64,000 bases of DNA from assembly GCA_963513935.1 (NCBI GenBank), contig OY740774.1, positions 87,252,385-87,316,384 of the forward strand. Direction: 5' to 3'. This document shows positions 45,118-57,429 of this stretch, piece by piece (position 1 is the stretch's first letter; the number at the start of each line of letters is the position of its first letter). The notes beneath the pieces were generated by a model. That model had not been told where the DNA came from. It saw only the letters and a program-made list of their open reading frames with translations, and did no database searches. The position numbers and the translations under genes were made by a program. Origin of the DNA: Aphrophora alni. Lineage: Eukaryota > Arthropoda > Insecta > Hemiptera > Aphrophoridae.

Positions 45118-45310
45118 AACAGGTAAATGGAAAAGTTAATTTTAATATTCGTTGTTAATTTCTATTATGTGACCAGTAAGTAAACACCAATATTTAGATG
45201 TATTATTATATACTGTTATTTATTAATGTATATATTAGTTGTGTCTATAATTTTTCTTTCAGAGAATAGCCTACATTCTACGTGTTTTCAAATTTACGAG
45301 CCGCCACTGA
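45118..45310 (+). repeat. Composite repeat block B, copy
   Basis: Matches 2,090-2,262: ACCAGTAAGTAAACACC, AATATTTAGATGTATTATTA, ATACTGTT, TCTATAATTTTTCT and the end GCCTACATTCTACGTG. Confidence 0.7.
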
Positions 45311-45552
45311 AAAAATAATAGCATAGGTATGTTTATAACAATATTTCAGAGTTTTTAAAAACAAAAGCAATTTCCAGAATATTTTATCCTACTCCAGTGT
45401 TAAAATACAATTTATTTTCATTAAATATGTCCCATATTATACCTTTCATGCTTGGAAAATATAAATTAAATACTTCCCTAAATTTATGTCAGTGAGTTTC
45501 GTGCCAAATTTTATTAATCAAGGACCAAAGCTAAAAAGGACCTCATAATTTA

Positions 45553-45660
45553 CCGTTAATTAAAGATTTGTCCATGACATTAATTGACGTCAAAATTAAA
45601 GTCAGACAAAATGGCGTGACTCGGGGAAATGTATTGTTTTCATTAAGATAGGGAATCGGA
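45553..45660 (-). repeat. Dispersed repeat family H, copy 2
   Basis: Reverse of 23,381-23,500 with blocks CATGACATTAATTGACGTC and GTGACTCGGGGAAATGTATTG. Confidence 0.7.
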
Positions 45661-46409
45661 TTTACTAAAATACACAGGGTTAGGCATTTAAAAGTTATTA
45701 GGAATTAAAGAGGTAATGTAATTGTATTATTGTTTAGTATGTGTTTTCAAGGTTATTTGAAGGTCAATTTAGTTTTATTTTTAAATACTTTATTCGTTTT
45801 GTATATTATTATAAGCTAAATAAATTAAAACATTTAACTCATTTTTTTTTAATTTGAACTTTTTTTTTAGATATTTAACAAAACATTTTATGTCTCCTGA
45901 ATTTGTAAAAAAAAACAAATACAAGAGATAAAAATGGTTTGTTTTAGCTTAGTAAAGCTCAGTTAAGAAAGCTTTAAAAGTTCTTTCTTTGTAGAAAAAA
46001 AAAGATTAAAAAAATGTTAATTAAAAATTGATCTCAGATTTATCAGATTAGAATATACCCTTTTTCTCCTTTGAAATTTTCTCTTAAATTAATGTTATTA
46101 GATAAACTATTTTTTGAAAGTTCAGATAACCAAATATTTTCTTTCATAACTTCAAAAAATTAAACAAGTTTAAAAATATTTCAGATACAGATTTCTTAAT
46201 TTTAATGTTCAATAAGATTATACACACAATATTTTACAGTTTTTATGTTTTAATTGTGTTGACCTTTATATGACCTTAAAAATCTACCAAACAAATAATA
46301 AATAAAACCATTTGAATTTCTTCCCGAGTCGAAATAACTTTTTTTCTGCGAAATTTCATTACTTTTTTAATTGTCACTTGTTTTAATTTAAAGTACGCAC
46401 GGTGTCAAA
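45661..46409. other. Intergenic, AT-rich
   Basis: A/T runs dominate; nothing recognised. Confidence 0.4.
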
Positions 46410-46600
46410 GAATAATCTCAAGGGAACCTAGCTGAATCTACACTTTTTCATTTAGTCCTGTTAGATACCTCTCGTTCGTCTATCTCATCAGGTCTCTCTT
46501 GACTAACTCTTATTCTCTTGCGAACCCAACTCTGTTAGAATACTCGAGGGATAGGAATGTTTATTTTGTTTTTCCTTTCATTCGTTTTGAAAAGGGGATT
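46410..46600 (-). repeat. Family A repeat
   Basis: Reverse copy with AAGGGAACCTAGCTGAATCT, ATCAGGTCTCTCTTGACTAA, CTCTTATTCTCTTGCG, TGTTAGAATACTCGAGGG. The hairpin end is missing. Confidence 0.75.
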
Positions 46601-46724
46601 CTTAATTTTTAGAGATTATTTCTTTCTTTAAATCTCCAGCTATGAGAACCTAGAGAATTTTGTGACTATTAATAACAAATACAAGTAATAGGAACTTTAA
46701 TTAATTCTAAACCTCTTTGCTAAT

Positions 46725-46845
46725 TATGTAAACATGACCAGTAAGTAATCACCAATATGTTAATGTATTATGATATACTGTTATTAAAGTATTTTAATCA
46801 TGTCCATATATTTCCTTTCGGAGTTATAAAATAAACGAGTCGCCG
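46725..46845 (+). repeat. Composite repeat block B, second copy
   Basis: Repeats the 45,150-45,300 block: GCTAATTATGT, GACCAGTAAGTAATCACC, TATTATGATATACTGTT, ACGAGTCGCC. It directly precedes block E. Confidence 0.65.
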
Positions 46846-46861
46846 TTGTTGTTCATACCAG

Positions 46862-47085
46862 TAAATGTTAATAAAATATCGAATCTATAGATTCCACTAT
46901 ACTCTTCTTTGTGCAGGTGTGGTGTGTGCTAATATCCATTGATGATATTAGACGGAAGATGCAGGAAGTAATGGTTCCGCCGTAAAAGTCAAGTACCCAT
47001 ATAATGCCCATTGTTATTCAGTATTCTATCTTCCTTGATGGGTTTGGCTATTGGCAATTCAGATGCCCACTAAAAAGCCTGTATA
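46862..47085 (+). repeat. Composite repeat block E, copy 2
   Basis: Reverse of 27,318-27,550; the order D...B...B-E in 44.28-47.09 kb is the inverted, expanded version of 27.3-28.15 kb. Confidence 0.8.
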
Positions 47086-47699
47086 AGTTTATATACAAAT
47101 ATTCCGTAAAAAAACTCTCAATTTTTTAACTTTTTAGTTTCCCACATACTTAATATATAATAAGAGTGAAGTCAAAATATTGATTTCAAAATGACATCCG
47201 TCTCTGTACATCTGTATCTGGAATTTATGTCACACAAATAGATCAATATTATCGGTTTCAACGAAATAGGAAAGGAATTAAACATTTTTATAAATTTAAA
47301 GACGAATGTATTCAGATAGTCAATATGTTTCCATAGTAAAAGAATATAAATAATTGATAGACTAATTAATCTGACTATTTAAATATTGAGAGAAAAACTA
47401 TTCCATAACGTACTGGTAGCCTTGTGATTTAGTCGTCAATTCTCTGATTAATAGTAGATAGGAAAACAATTTTTTCTATGAAAATTAGTTCTTTCTAAAT
47501 GTGAACGAACGGAGGTAGGCCCCATGTTAAATAAACAGTTGTTGATCCTTAAAAAATAATTTACAGATTGTTATACATTTCGTTTATCTTTGATAAAATA
47601 TGTTTATTTAAAATGATGTCTGGTTATCTATAAGGTAGTCCATCAGTCATGTGCATGTGCTCTAATTTATACCATAAACAACCTCTCGGGCTCGTTAAT
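47086..47699. other. Intergenic, AT-rich
   Basis: A faint family J-like patch (CCACATACTTAATATAT, later ATCCGTCTCTGTACATCTG) lies at 47,143-47,215. Nothing else. Confidence 0.35.
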
Positions 47700-47935
47700 A
47701 AAGAATACGAACATGTCAATCCCTAGGGACCTAGCTGGATTTGCACCTTTTTTCATGTAGTCTTGGGTTATATCCCTCTCTGTCATGTTTCCTTTCAGTA
47801 CTTTCTTGAAAAACCCTTGTTTACGACGCCGATGCTAATACGGTATTTACGGTTTGGTGATCTTTATTTCTTGCTATTATTTTTCTTTTATAAAGGTGAT
47901 GATCACCCAGAGGTTTTTCGTCTTTAAACAAGAAA
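47700..47935 (-). repeat. Family A repeat, full length
   Basis: Reverse copy from CCTAGGGACCTAGCTGGATT through CATGTAGTCTTGGGTTATA, TTCCTTTCAGTACTTTCTTG to the hairpin end AGGTGATGATCACCCAGAGG. Confidence 0.75.
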
Positions 47936-49051
47936 AAAAATTATTCAGCATATATATATTAAAATGTTCTTTATCAACATAATATTTTTCTAATACCTGC
48001 ATTCATTTTCTTATATTTTACAATATGTTAAACCATTTAAACGTATTTAAAATAAGACACACAAAATTCCGATTTTATCAAATGTTCCTCCTATATTAAC
48101 ATATTTCCTCCTAATTTGTAGTTCCCTATGGATCAAACGGTTTTGTTATTACTTCACCAAAACTTCTGTTTGGATTAAAGAACTTTCTAAGTAACCTCTA
48201 AGAACTAATATATTTCTGTTTATTAATTAACGACTTTAAAATGCTATTAACCGTCTGTCCTAATTTCATTTTCATCTGTTCTGAAGTGGAAGGAAATGTA
48301 CGTACCGTTAGGACGAAGTAAAACCAATTCAGTACATTCTGCCCTTATCTACTGTACTAATGCAATCACTTTAGTTGTCTGCTATCTGCAAACATTAGGT
48401 TTAAACCACCATGTTGCTTTACAGGGAATCAATGGAATGTAATTGGTTTCCTAGTGAATTATCAAATCCAAAACCCTCATAACAAATTTAAAACACCTTA
48501 AATATTGAGATGTATTCATATAAATTTACTGTACTCTTTTCTAAATTAAAACAGAAACATATAATGTATAAAAATCAGTGAATGATCTAAATCGCCATTT
48601 TTTTAAATTGATTATCGATAAACTTTTTTACAATTGACAATATATTTTAACATTTATAATGACTAACTACATTGATAAATAAATAAATATTATAAAACTT
48701 TGAGTTTAAATTATCTACCATTTTAGAGAATTAAGGGGTCAAATAAAGACACTTCATTGTTAAATTCGAAATCAACGGCCAAAAAATTCATAAAAGATTA
48801 TTATCAAAAAATAGTTCAAATATATTTTTATTTTATTTTTTATTCATTGTGACAGATTGAAATCTTTTCATAAGAGGCCACCTCTACACTAAAAGTAAAT
48901 AACTCAGATCAGTCGTAGGTGTTATTTTCTTAAGTTTTTAAATGGTATAGTTAAAAAATGACTTAAGTCATACATTTCACAATTCAATTAATTGCATACT
49001 AAATTTCACAATTGTAGAAATAATCACTTGTTGATTTTCCTATTTCTTCTA
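47936..49051. other. Intergenic, AT-rich
   Basis: No supported feature. Confidence 0.4.
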
Positions 49052-49400
49052 CGTAGAAAGATATTAAATTGCACACAATAGTATACAGAATATATTGTCT
49101 TGTCATTAGGCACACACTTTGTTGATTTCTTATTTAATATATTGGATATTTTGATCTGAATATTCAGAGACCTATAATGAATGTAAGCTTCGACAGACAT
49201 TTTCACATAGCCTATATTAGACTATTAACAAATTTAAGTCTCATAATCGAAACTATAAATTGAGCATCGATCCAAAAGTATTATTTCTTTAATATTAAGT
49301 AACTAATACAAAACAATTTACTAAAAACATGTTTTATTTCAAATGAACGTCCATTCACGACAGCAACTGTTTATTCAAAGTGAGCCTTCCCACCGTCTTT
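49052..49400 (-). repeat. Dispersed repeat family C, copy 2, with distal block
   Basis: 49,052-49,215 matches the reverse of 26,299-26,480. A distal block TTTATTCAAAGTGAGCC at 49,368-49,384 recurs at 50,501, 60,455 and, diverged, 61,584, always at a similar distance from C-type or SINE-type sequence. Confidence 0.6.
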
Positions 49401-50113
49401 CATAAGCTGGAAAGGACTAAAATGCAACGAAAAAACTTGTGTTTAGAAACCACGGCACTTAGTTGTGTTTTTATCTGAGAAGCGACAACTTAAATCACGT
49501 GTCTACCAGAACATTTCGTAATAGTTACTCTTTTACCATCTTTTGAATACAATAGTCAGAGTTTACCTATTCTATTCTTTAATTAGTTGTAATTAATCTG
49601 TATAAATTGTTACAATGGAAAACAAACTTTTAATGGGTTTAGAAGGTTCTACTAGAGCTCTCGTGGAAGACGTTCTTAGTTGTGGTCCCAGTGGGGGCTT
49701 GAAAATATTTAGATAATGGCCCAGTATTGTGAGGAAAAGTGGGGACAGATAGCGAATATTGAATACAAAAGCTAAAATTACTGTAACTCATAGTTTATCT
49801 GTGCAGTTTAGTTTTCACTGTTGTAAATAAATTACGTACTTGTTTAAAAAATGGTGGTTGAAATGTTAAAAATAATTATAAAAGGAGTATGTTATATACA
49901 ATGTAATAAATAATAAAACAGTACAATTCTGTACTATATTTGTAGGAAGAATATACAAAATAATGTTTATTTGTTCACGAGAAAAGTCTGTTAAAAAACT
50001 GTTTACAAAAAAAGAAAACACTATTTCAATAACTGATTTAAAAAATAAGTAATGCGGCAGTAAATTTATAAAAACCTTTCACTTATTACGATTTTGATTT
50101 TCCTGTGTCTCCC
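49401..50113. other. Intergenic, AT-rich
   Basis: No supported feature. Confidence 0.4.
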
Positions 50114-50535
50114 TACGAGGCGGATGTATATTGAATTGCCTTCAATATTAAACAGAATATATTGCCCTGTTGTTAGCCTTCACACCTCGTTGGTTTCTTG
50201 TAATGTAATATATTGGATACTTTGACCTGAATATTCAGAGAGAATAAATAAAAGTAAGCTTAGAAATACATTTCCATAATTATTAGATTGTTTGCATATT
50301 GCAAACTCAGCAAACAATTTTGTATCACAACGATATAATTTGCATCATTAAATAAAACTATTTAAAAGACTATTTATTTATAATATTGTACTGGTTTTAA
50401 TATTTAATTTTCTTTATATATACAAAAACAAAATTTTCAAAAGTGATTTTTATATACAATTAAATTGTAACCAACTGCATGAAAATTCCTCATGTCAACC
50501 ACCGTTTATTTAAAGTGAGCCTACATACCACCAAA
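50114..50535 (-). repeat. Dispersed repeat family C, copy 3, with distal block
   Basis: 50,114-50,310 is the closest relative (reverse) of 26,299-26,502; the distal TTTATTTAAAGTGAGCC block is at 50,501-50,517. Confidence 0.7.
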
Positions 50536-51157
50536 TCACAGTATAGAATGAACTACTTTTCAAATAAAATAAAAAACTTGTTTTATTATACTTAAACTAC
50601 AACAGTATGAAAAATGAAAATGTGTACCACAGTTGATGGAAGTGTAGAGAAAATGAATCGTTCGCTACACTCTGCACAAATTGTCTATTTTCCAATAGCG
50701 GTTGACTTAACAATAAGTCTTAGAATCTGAACTATAAAATGTGCGTGGGTACGTTCCAAAAAGTCAAATATTATTAAAAAAGCAATATTGTAATTTTCTC
50801 ACTACTACAATATTTTTCTAAACTGGGTAACTAGAAAGTAACGTTTTGTAGAAATTTACATACTCTAAGTAACTACGTAGGGCAATATTAATAAAAACTA
50901 TAATAGTACATACTAAATATATTACATACACATTTACCTTCTCGAAGTCATTGATATTTAACCCATATAAAAAGAGGTTTCTTCCGAATTGTTTTCCTCA
51001 AGTAACACAACCACAGTTTTTACAAATTATACTTTTGAAAACTTTATGTTTGGAAAGTTGTATTTCCACGTACACTCTTCTCATGAAAACTGTTTCTAAT
51101 GAATTTAGCTTTGCACTCTCATATTACTCACCTATATTATGTTCTACAGAAGTTTGC
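50536..51157. other. Intergenic, AT-rich
   Basis: The 106-codon frame at 50,951-51,271 runs into the tandem array and is Phe/Leu/Ser/Ile-rich; it is not supported as a gene. Confidence 0.4.
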
Positions 51158-51950
51158 AGATCTTATTCCTCATTCAGATTTATATTCTCGATTTGTCTGA
51201 AAAATAAAACAACAATAAGAGTAAATATAATTTTCTATTTGAGAATTTTAAACTTAAAAATATATAAATAAGAAATTTTAACTTTAAGTATAAAAATTAT
51301 CTGAGAAAGGAACGTTTAAATGAAAACGGGACTATTCTTTAAAAATTGTTATCAGATTTGTATTATCAGATAATTATTAAATAAAACTAGTTTTAGAAAC
51401 TAAGTTTTGTTAGGTTTTTCACATATTTGTAGAACTTTTCGATAATCTATATATTATAATTGTTTTATTTGTTTTATTGTTTGTTTTAATTGTTTAGATC
51501 TTATTCCTCATTCAGATTTATATTCTCGATTTGTCTGAAAAATAAAACAACAATAAGAGTAAATATGATTTTCTATTTGAGAATTTTAAACTTTGAAAAT
51601 ATATAAATAAGAAATTTTAACTTGTATAAAAATTAACTGAGAAAGGAACGTTTAAATGAAAACGGGACTATTCTTTAAAAATTGTTATCAGATTTGTATT
51701 ATCAGATCATTATTAAATAAAACTAGTTTTAAAACTTTGAAAATATATAAATAAGAAATTTTAACTTGTATAAAAATTAACTGAGAAAGGAACGTTTAAA
51801 TGAAAACGGGACTATTCTTTAAAAATTGATATCCGATTTTTATTATCAGATAATTATTAAATAAAACTAGGTTTAGAAACTAAGTTTTGTTACTTTTTTC
51901 ACATATTTGTAGAACTTTTCGATAATCGATATATTATAATTGGTTTAAAT
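51158..51950 (+). repeat. Tandem array, 338-bp unit, three copies
   Basis: Unit 1 (51,158-51,495) is followed head to tail by unit 2 from 51,496, nearly identical (for example AGATCTTATTCCTCATTCAG at both starts). At about 51,728 the sequence jumps back to the middle of the unit, giving a partial third copy to about 51,950. Units carry GAAAGGAACGTTTAAATGAA and CGGGACTATTCTTTAAAAAT. The high identity implies recent duplication by unequal exchange or replication slippage. No coding capacity. Confidence 0.9.
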
Positions 51951-52162
51951 TCGTTTGCAGGATTTTTGGCAAACGATAAAAAAGACAAGTGACGTCATGT
52001 GAAGTCTTCATTTTGGTGCCTAGGCCATATCCTTAAACTCAAAACTCATTACCAATTTTTAAGGTATTTAATAAGTCGGATTCTCATTTACGGTGTTTAG
52101 TAGCTCCTGAGAGACTTCTTTTCGTACTTTGTTTTGCTTCATCGTCAACAGGGTCGACATGA

Positions 52163-52462
52163 ATTTCAGAGATACTCACCGCAAATCAAATCAAATTGGA
52201 ATTCGAAATGCGTGCTTATCTCCAAGACCAACAAAAGCACTTGAACGATAGCACGACTATTCTATTTCACCAATGTGAACACCAGGTCAATCATCTCGTC
52301 AGTTCCACTCTTTGAATGGTTTACATTTAGACATAGCTCAATAAGATGTGCATTCTCTTCCTCACATGAAGAAGGAAGAAGTTCAAGCATCCTCATGAAA
52401 GTGGTTCTTTCCACCGAGTAGCAGATCTCATGGTTCACTTGTTTCCGCAGACAAGATATCAC
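52163..52462. other. Coding-like segment, strand unresolved
   Basis: The plus strand is open from 52,164 to a stop at 52,314 (EFEMRAYLQDQQKHLNDSTT, then ILFHQCEHQVNHLVSSTL). The minus strand is open from 52,462 to 52,262 (66 codons; for example RMLELLPSSCEEENAHLIEL). Both have ordinary composition and the segment is less AT-rich than its flanks. GGTGAGTATC on the minus strand at 52,170-52,179 is a good splice donor, and TTTCAG on the plus strand ends at 52,169. It may be an exon or transposon remnant; I recognise neither product. Confidence 0.25.
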
Positions 52463-52900
52463 ACCATATAATTATTAAACAAATTAAATTAATATACATT
52501 TAATACTTAGTTTTTGAACACTATGAATAAAATTGTATCTTGTACGAACTACCAGAGGTATTCACTGAATCATGCAAGCTTTCCTGCTAATTAATATTAC
52601 CTCTTAGCTCTCCTTAATTCATTTCAATTCTATAATTTATAATTAATAAAATCAAGGGTGCAAAAATATTGCACTAACATTCTCACATACCCATCCATAA
52701 AACCAATGAAACCCAAACCACAACTATTAATTTTTAACTTATGAATTTCTTATGGGAGAAATTTCGGTATTGAAGGAGATCTTATGCATTATTTCCTTTA
52801 ATTAACAAGATTAGTTTGTGTACAATCTTCTACCAATCCTAGCATTGTCTTATTTATATTTAAGTAGATATGTAAGTTTAGATTTAGTTTATAAGCAAGA

Positions 52901-52943
52901 CCCTCCGATGATGATAACCATGTTATCGAAATGTACATCAGGG
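52901..52943 (+). ncRNA. Hammerhead-type motif with 3-bp stem III
   Basis: Stem I CCCT (52,901-52,904) pairs with AGGG (52,940-52,943). The core CCGATGA differs from consensus at one base. T is the extra base. Stem II is GATAAC / GTTATC with a CAT loop (52,913-52,927), followed by GAAA (52,928-52,931). Stem III is A-T-G with C-A-T around a TA loop, then UC at 52,938-52,939 next to stem I. Every helix of a hammerhead is present. Confidence 0.6.
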
Positions 52944-54894
52944 CATTTATTGGAAATAATTAATAAAGAACAATTATTCAGATAATTGTGTTTTATTTTA
53001 AAGTTTCCAGTGATTGTGGTTGGGGGCAAATTCGAATCATCATTGTGAATTTTACCAGTGCTCAACAAGATTGTATCTTATTTATATTTGTCGACGAGTT
53101 GTGGAGTTCCTCCATCTATGAGACCTACTTTAGTAAAGGGTTCGTCCTTGGACTGGTCTATATATACAAATTTCTCACTTCGTCAAACAAAAAGCTCCGC
53201 TTTCCGCCACGCTTCGCCTCCCGTGTTATTTAGTTTGGTAGATTTGCTAACGTATTTATTTTCTTTAGCATTTTTAGGTTTTGGAACATTTCAACGCATA
53301 ACCGATGTTTGGGGTGTAACTATAGTTGATTAATTAATTACTTACCATCATAATTAAATTAAAATTATTGTTCGAGGAACGTGGATCTTTGATTATGCGA
53401 TTATCTGAGCTACTACCCCACCTAACCAATCTCATCGGTTAATCTCACGTGACCAGCCATTTTTGGACGAGCCATTAACTACAAATAATTATCTAGTTAT
53501 CTTAATAAATAATAATAATTTAATACATAATATATTATAAAATTATTAGATTAATAAAATAAATTTACAGGTTAATTGAAGGGGTGTGGGGGTTAAGCTT
53601 GGACAACGCCGTAATGGCCAAAGATAGGCAATCCCTCGCACTTACCAATATATTGGGAGGAGCAGAATTCTGTTTTGTTCAAACCATCAAATTACTTCTG
53701 AATTATTAATAAATTTATTTCCTAATAATATTCATCTGTTCATCTGTAGTTTAAAAATACTAAGATTTACATAATTTTGTACTCAAACTAATTATATAGA
53801 TCCTAGCAAACAGTATAGTAATTTCAATTAAAAAGCTACTTATATAATTTAAATAGAACTGAGCAACAAAATCGTTGCTAAGTTTCAACAAGATCTGTAT
53901 AGTCGATTTCGATAAATTTGGTCTTACAAAACAACTCTATAAAATATTATTTTTCGGAATATTGCATCCAATATGTTCTGTTTGCTTCGTTAGAGACTTC
54001 ATTTAAGAAAAATTTGATTAAAATTGATTCAGCCGATATTGAAAGAAAATTATTTTAAATTTTGATCTTATGGCAGACAACTATAAAATATGAATTTGCA
54101 AAAAAATGAAAAAATATAACGTCTCGTAATGTGACCAAACTATAACCACATTCAAAATTTGGAAAAATATGTCTACTCCTTTAGAGATAAATTTTGGTTT
54201 ATTTTTCCCCATGTTGTTTAAAGACGGAAACAAAATTTAAATGGTTGTGCTTTCGTTAATTGTTGTCCACTTCCCAAGAAAAATTCTTTATTATATGAGG
54301 ATAAAATTGGGATTATAATTATTATGATTTGTTAAAACCACAGCTGTTATTTTCATTGCTATTTATTTGATGCCATAGCAACGAGTTTTCTCATTCTTGT
54401 TTAATTTGTAATAATTTACAATTGATATTTTTAATTGATATCATGACTTTATAAACACGCATTGCATTGATTTAGTGTTATTATGAACGTGAACAGAGTT
54501 TATCAGACGGGTTAAGAAAGTTTCTAGCTCGCAATAGATTGACGGACGAAACGTGCAGTGTAGTTGCGTGCAAAAAAGCTTGTTAATACGTTACAAATCA
54601 CAGGGTATGTTGGAGTCATGGAGAGACCAGGAAGATCTTCAATCGTAAGAGATAGAATTGCTGTTCCTTAAGTCTTAAATGAAAACTAGAAAAAAGACTT
54701 CTATAGGAACTTTGGACACAAGTCTTAATAACCTCAACAAGTAAGAATTTGGCTAAACTTTAAGTTTTTTTTTTATTAAATCCCGTTTTAATTCCAAAGG
54801 AAGTTACGTACTTTATTTTATTCTATTTTAAAAACAAATATACTATAGTCAATAAAAGTTTTAACTTACATTTGAAAGATTCAGTGTATATAAC
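52944..54894. other. Intergenic, AT-rich, mixed
   Basis: Frames at 52,988-53,333 pass through a GC-richer patch (53,190-53,225) but have no motif and no splice support. The rest, including 53,850-54,100, shows no identifiable element. Confidence 0.35.
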
Positions 54895-54904
54895 GTAAAA
54901 TAAA

Positions 54905-55085
54905 GGCCCTTAACCCTGCAATATTCTAATAGTCTCACGGTCGAAAAAGAACAAGAGTAGGTCAAGAGAGACCTGCTCGAAAAGTTGAAAGAATGATATT
55001 TAACCCACGACTAAATGAAAAAAAAGGTGTAGATCCAGCCGTGAAATTCCGGATTGCTAAGCCCATTCTCACTATGATAGCCCAA
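54905..55085 (+). repeat. Family A repeat
   Basis: Blocks GGCCCTTAACCCTGCAATAT, AAGAACAAGAGTAGGTCAAG, AGACCTGCTCGAAAAGTTG, TTTAACCCACGACTAAATGA, GTAGATCCAGCCGTG and TCTCACTATGATAG. Confidence 0.8.
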
Positions 55086-55459
55086 GGGGTGTTTTAGTTT
55101 TGAAAACTCTCCCCCTTTATCAATTTTTAAATTTTTTTAATATTATTAAGACATTAAAAATAGCCTAAGTGTGCTTCTACCATAAGTGTAAATCATATTT
55201 AATTGAGATTTTATTGCATATGGCGACGATTATCGTTAGTTATTGACAATTCTACCTGAACCAGTACATCAGTTTCAGTTATTAATTTTCACCAAAATTT
55301 GATCGAAATCGGTAGTGACGAATTAAGATTTTATAACCTCTACATGATCTTTTCAATGGGGAGATAGGAATTAAACTATACGTTATGTTTGAATCCCTAG
55401 AAGATAAATGTTAACAAAATACTTACTGATTTTGTGAAAATAGGACCATATAGTTTTTG

Positions 55460-55625
55460 TCTTATAGCAGATAATTCAAAATTTTCTATTTAAGTACTCG
55501 AGATATTGCCAAAATATGGCCACATACCAAATTTCATCAAAATCATTCCACTCGTTTGGACTGTAGAATATTACACAGACAACTAACAACGGACGTCATT
55601 CGCAAAACCACTTATTTGGACACTC
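55460..55625 (+). repeat. Repeat family J, LINE-tail-like
   Basis: GGCCACATACCAAATTTCAT then CAAAATCATTCCACTCGTTT, GGACTGTAGAATATTACACA, GACAACTAACAACGGACGTC; homologous to 16,235-16,330. Confidence 0.55.
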
Positions 55626-57429
55626 AGAACTACTCAAAACTAATATTTGTGTGATAAACTCTACAGTGATTTTACTAACAGTCACGATACTAAGTGTATT
55701 TGAGAAATTTTAAAAGAAAAAACAATAAGTTTGAAACAATCAAAAATAAAAAGTTTGTTTTAAATTCAATCCCGCATTCTTGTGATTGGTACATTTAATT
55801 ATCATTGATATTTAGCAACACCACAATAACAACAGCCATTACATGTTATTACATAAAACACAATTACAATTTACAATTTGATTATCTCTCAATAAATATG
55901 TTTATGAATGTGAAAACAGCGTTCACCCTGGATGCGGGTCAATTTCCATTCTGGGTTCGCCATCTTGTTTAGATATTCTATGCATATTGAGTGGTGTTTA
56001 TATTGCTTGGATAAAGGAAACCTACTTATAGATTGCTGTGTATTGTGGAGACAATATTCTCAACTAAAAAGATTAGAAAACTTGTTTTAGCTTTTTTTTT
56101 ATGAAATAAATTGTAAACAGTTATGTATTTGTTGTTATAGACTGGAGAGGAGAAAGTTTCTTAAATAATGTTTACTGATTCCAAATGAACAATTAATTTA
56201 CTATAAATTGTTTGGTAAATTTTTATTTTTAAATTATTCCTGAACTGAGTTTTTTTATAGTTAGACAATAATTTGACACTATAATGTCAATTTCTTAAAT
56301 ATCTCTTCTTTGTTATAATGGTAAAATCGTAGGGGGTGCGATTTCTCAGTTATAAAGTACTCAAAATAAAACTGTATAATGTAGAACCATATAAGTATGT
56401 TACATAAACTAAATAAGACAAATATGTCATTTGTCTAACGGGTAAAAATTGTATTTGAGAAAATGTGCTCATTACTTTTGTGAATAACTTGTTAAAGAAG
56501 TGTCAAATAGATGTTTTTCACACTCTTTATAATGGATATAAAAATATTTTTTAAACCTTAAAAAATTTACTATTCAGAATATTACATTTAGTGTGTTTAA
56601 AATCCTAATTATGAGCTAAATATTAAAAAATTGGAAACTTTTTTAACGCCAATAAATATTAACATTTTAGCCCTACGTCACTGGGATTATCACAGTTTCT
56701 TTAAAAGGGTGGAGTATTCCAAGCTAATTCCTCATCCTGGATGAAGTATATTCCAGAGTAGTCACTGGTTTTATTAAAGATAAATAACATAACACTAACT
56801 TTATTCAAAATTTTAACGGTCGGGCAGACATGTAATAGAGAATGGAAGTTTACAGATATTTTAACTCTATACACTACAGTTTATGAGACAGCTCCTATAA
56901 TTATAACAGCTATCATGAGTAAGCACAGTGTTCTATGATTAGGTTTATCATAAAAACTGTTACCCCTATTAGACAAGACTGGTTTATTACCATTGCGTGG
57001 TAAACCGCCCTTGCGTGATCCACTTTTACCCTTTCACGCATCTAGAATTTGAATGATTTGTTTTACTTTGTTTATTCGTTTACTTACATTAATAGTCTTG
57101 GCAAAAAAAAAGGTTATTGCTTATACAAATACGTAAACATATTGTTAACACATATTATAGAGGTACACTAGTACAAGATGGAAAACCACAAGTTAGTAAA
57201 AAAGACTAAGTAAAGCTGTTTAAACACCACGATGATTTAAATATTATTAAATAGACCATAAGTAGTATAAGTTACCAAGCAAAACAATAAACAATAAAAT
57301 TTTACAACTACAGAACAGCAGGGATGATTCTTCCATACAGGATATGAGGTAATTTTTTTTTTACAAAGGAAATAATATATATTTCTGTAAATATTAAATT
57401 GAGAAGCAATGCAACGTTAAAGATTATGA
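55626..57429. other. Intergenic, AT-rich
   Basis: No supported feature. Confidence 0.4.

Noticed and set aside
50951..51271. 106-codon frame, the longest in the window
   Set aside because: Phe/Leu/Ser/Ile/Lys-rich, no motif, and its 3' third lies inside the tandem array, so the frame is incidental to AT-rich repeat DNA.
51158..51950. Possible CRISPR-like array
   Set aside because: The units are 338 bp direct tandem copies without spacer structure, in eukaryotic-type DNA.
53058..53333. Overlapping frames of 81 and 91 codons
   Set aside because: They share one GC-richer patch but have no recognised motif, no initiator context and hydrophobic AT-driven ends.
54557..54580. GACGAAACGTGC, resembling a hammerhead 3' core
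   Set aside because: No stem II or upstream CUGANGA at the right distance.
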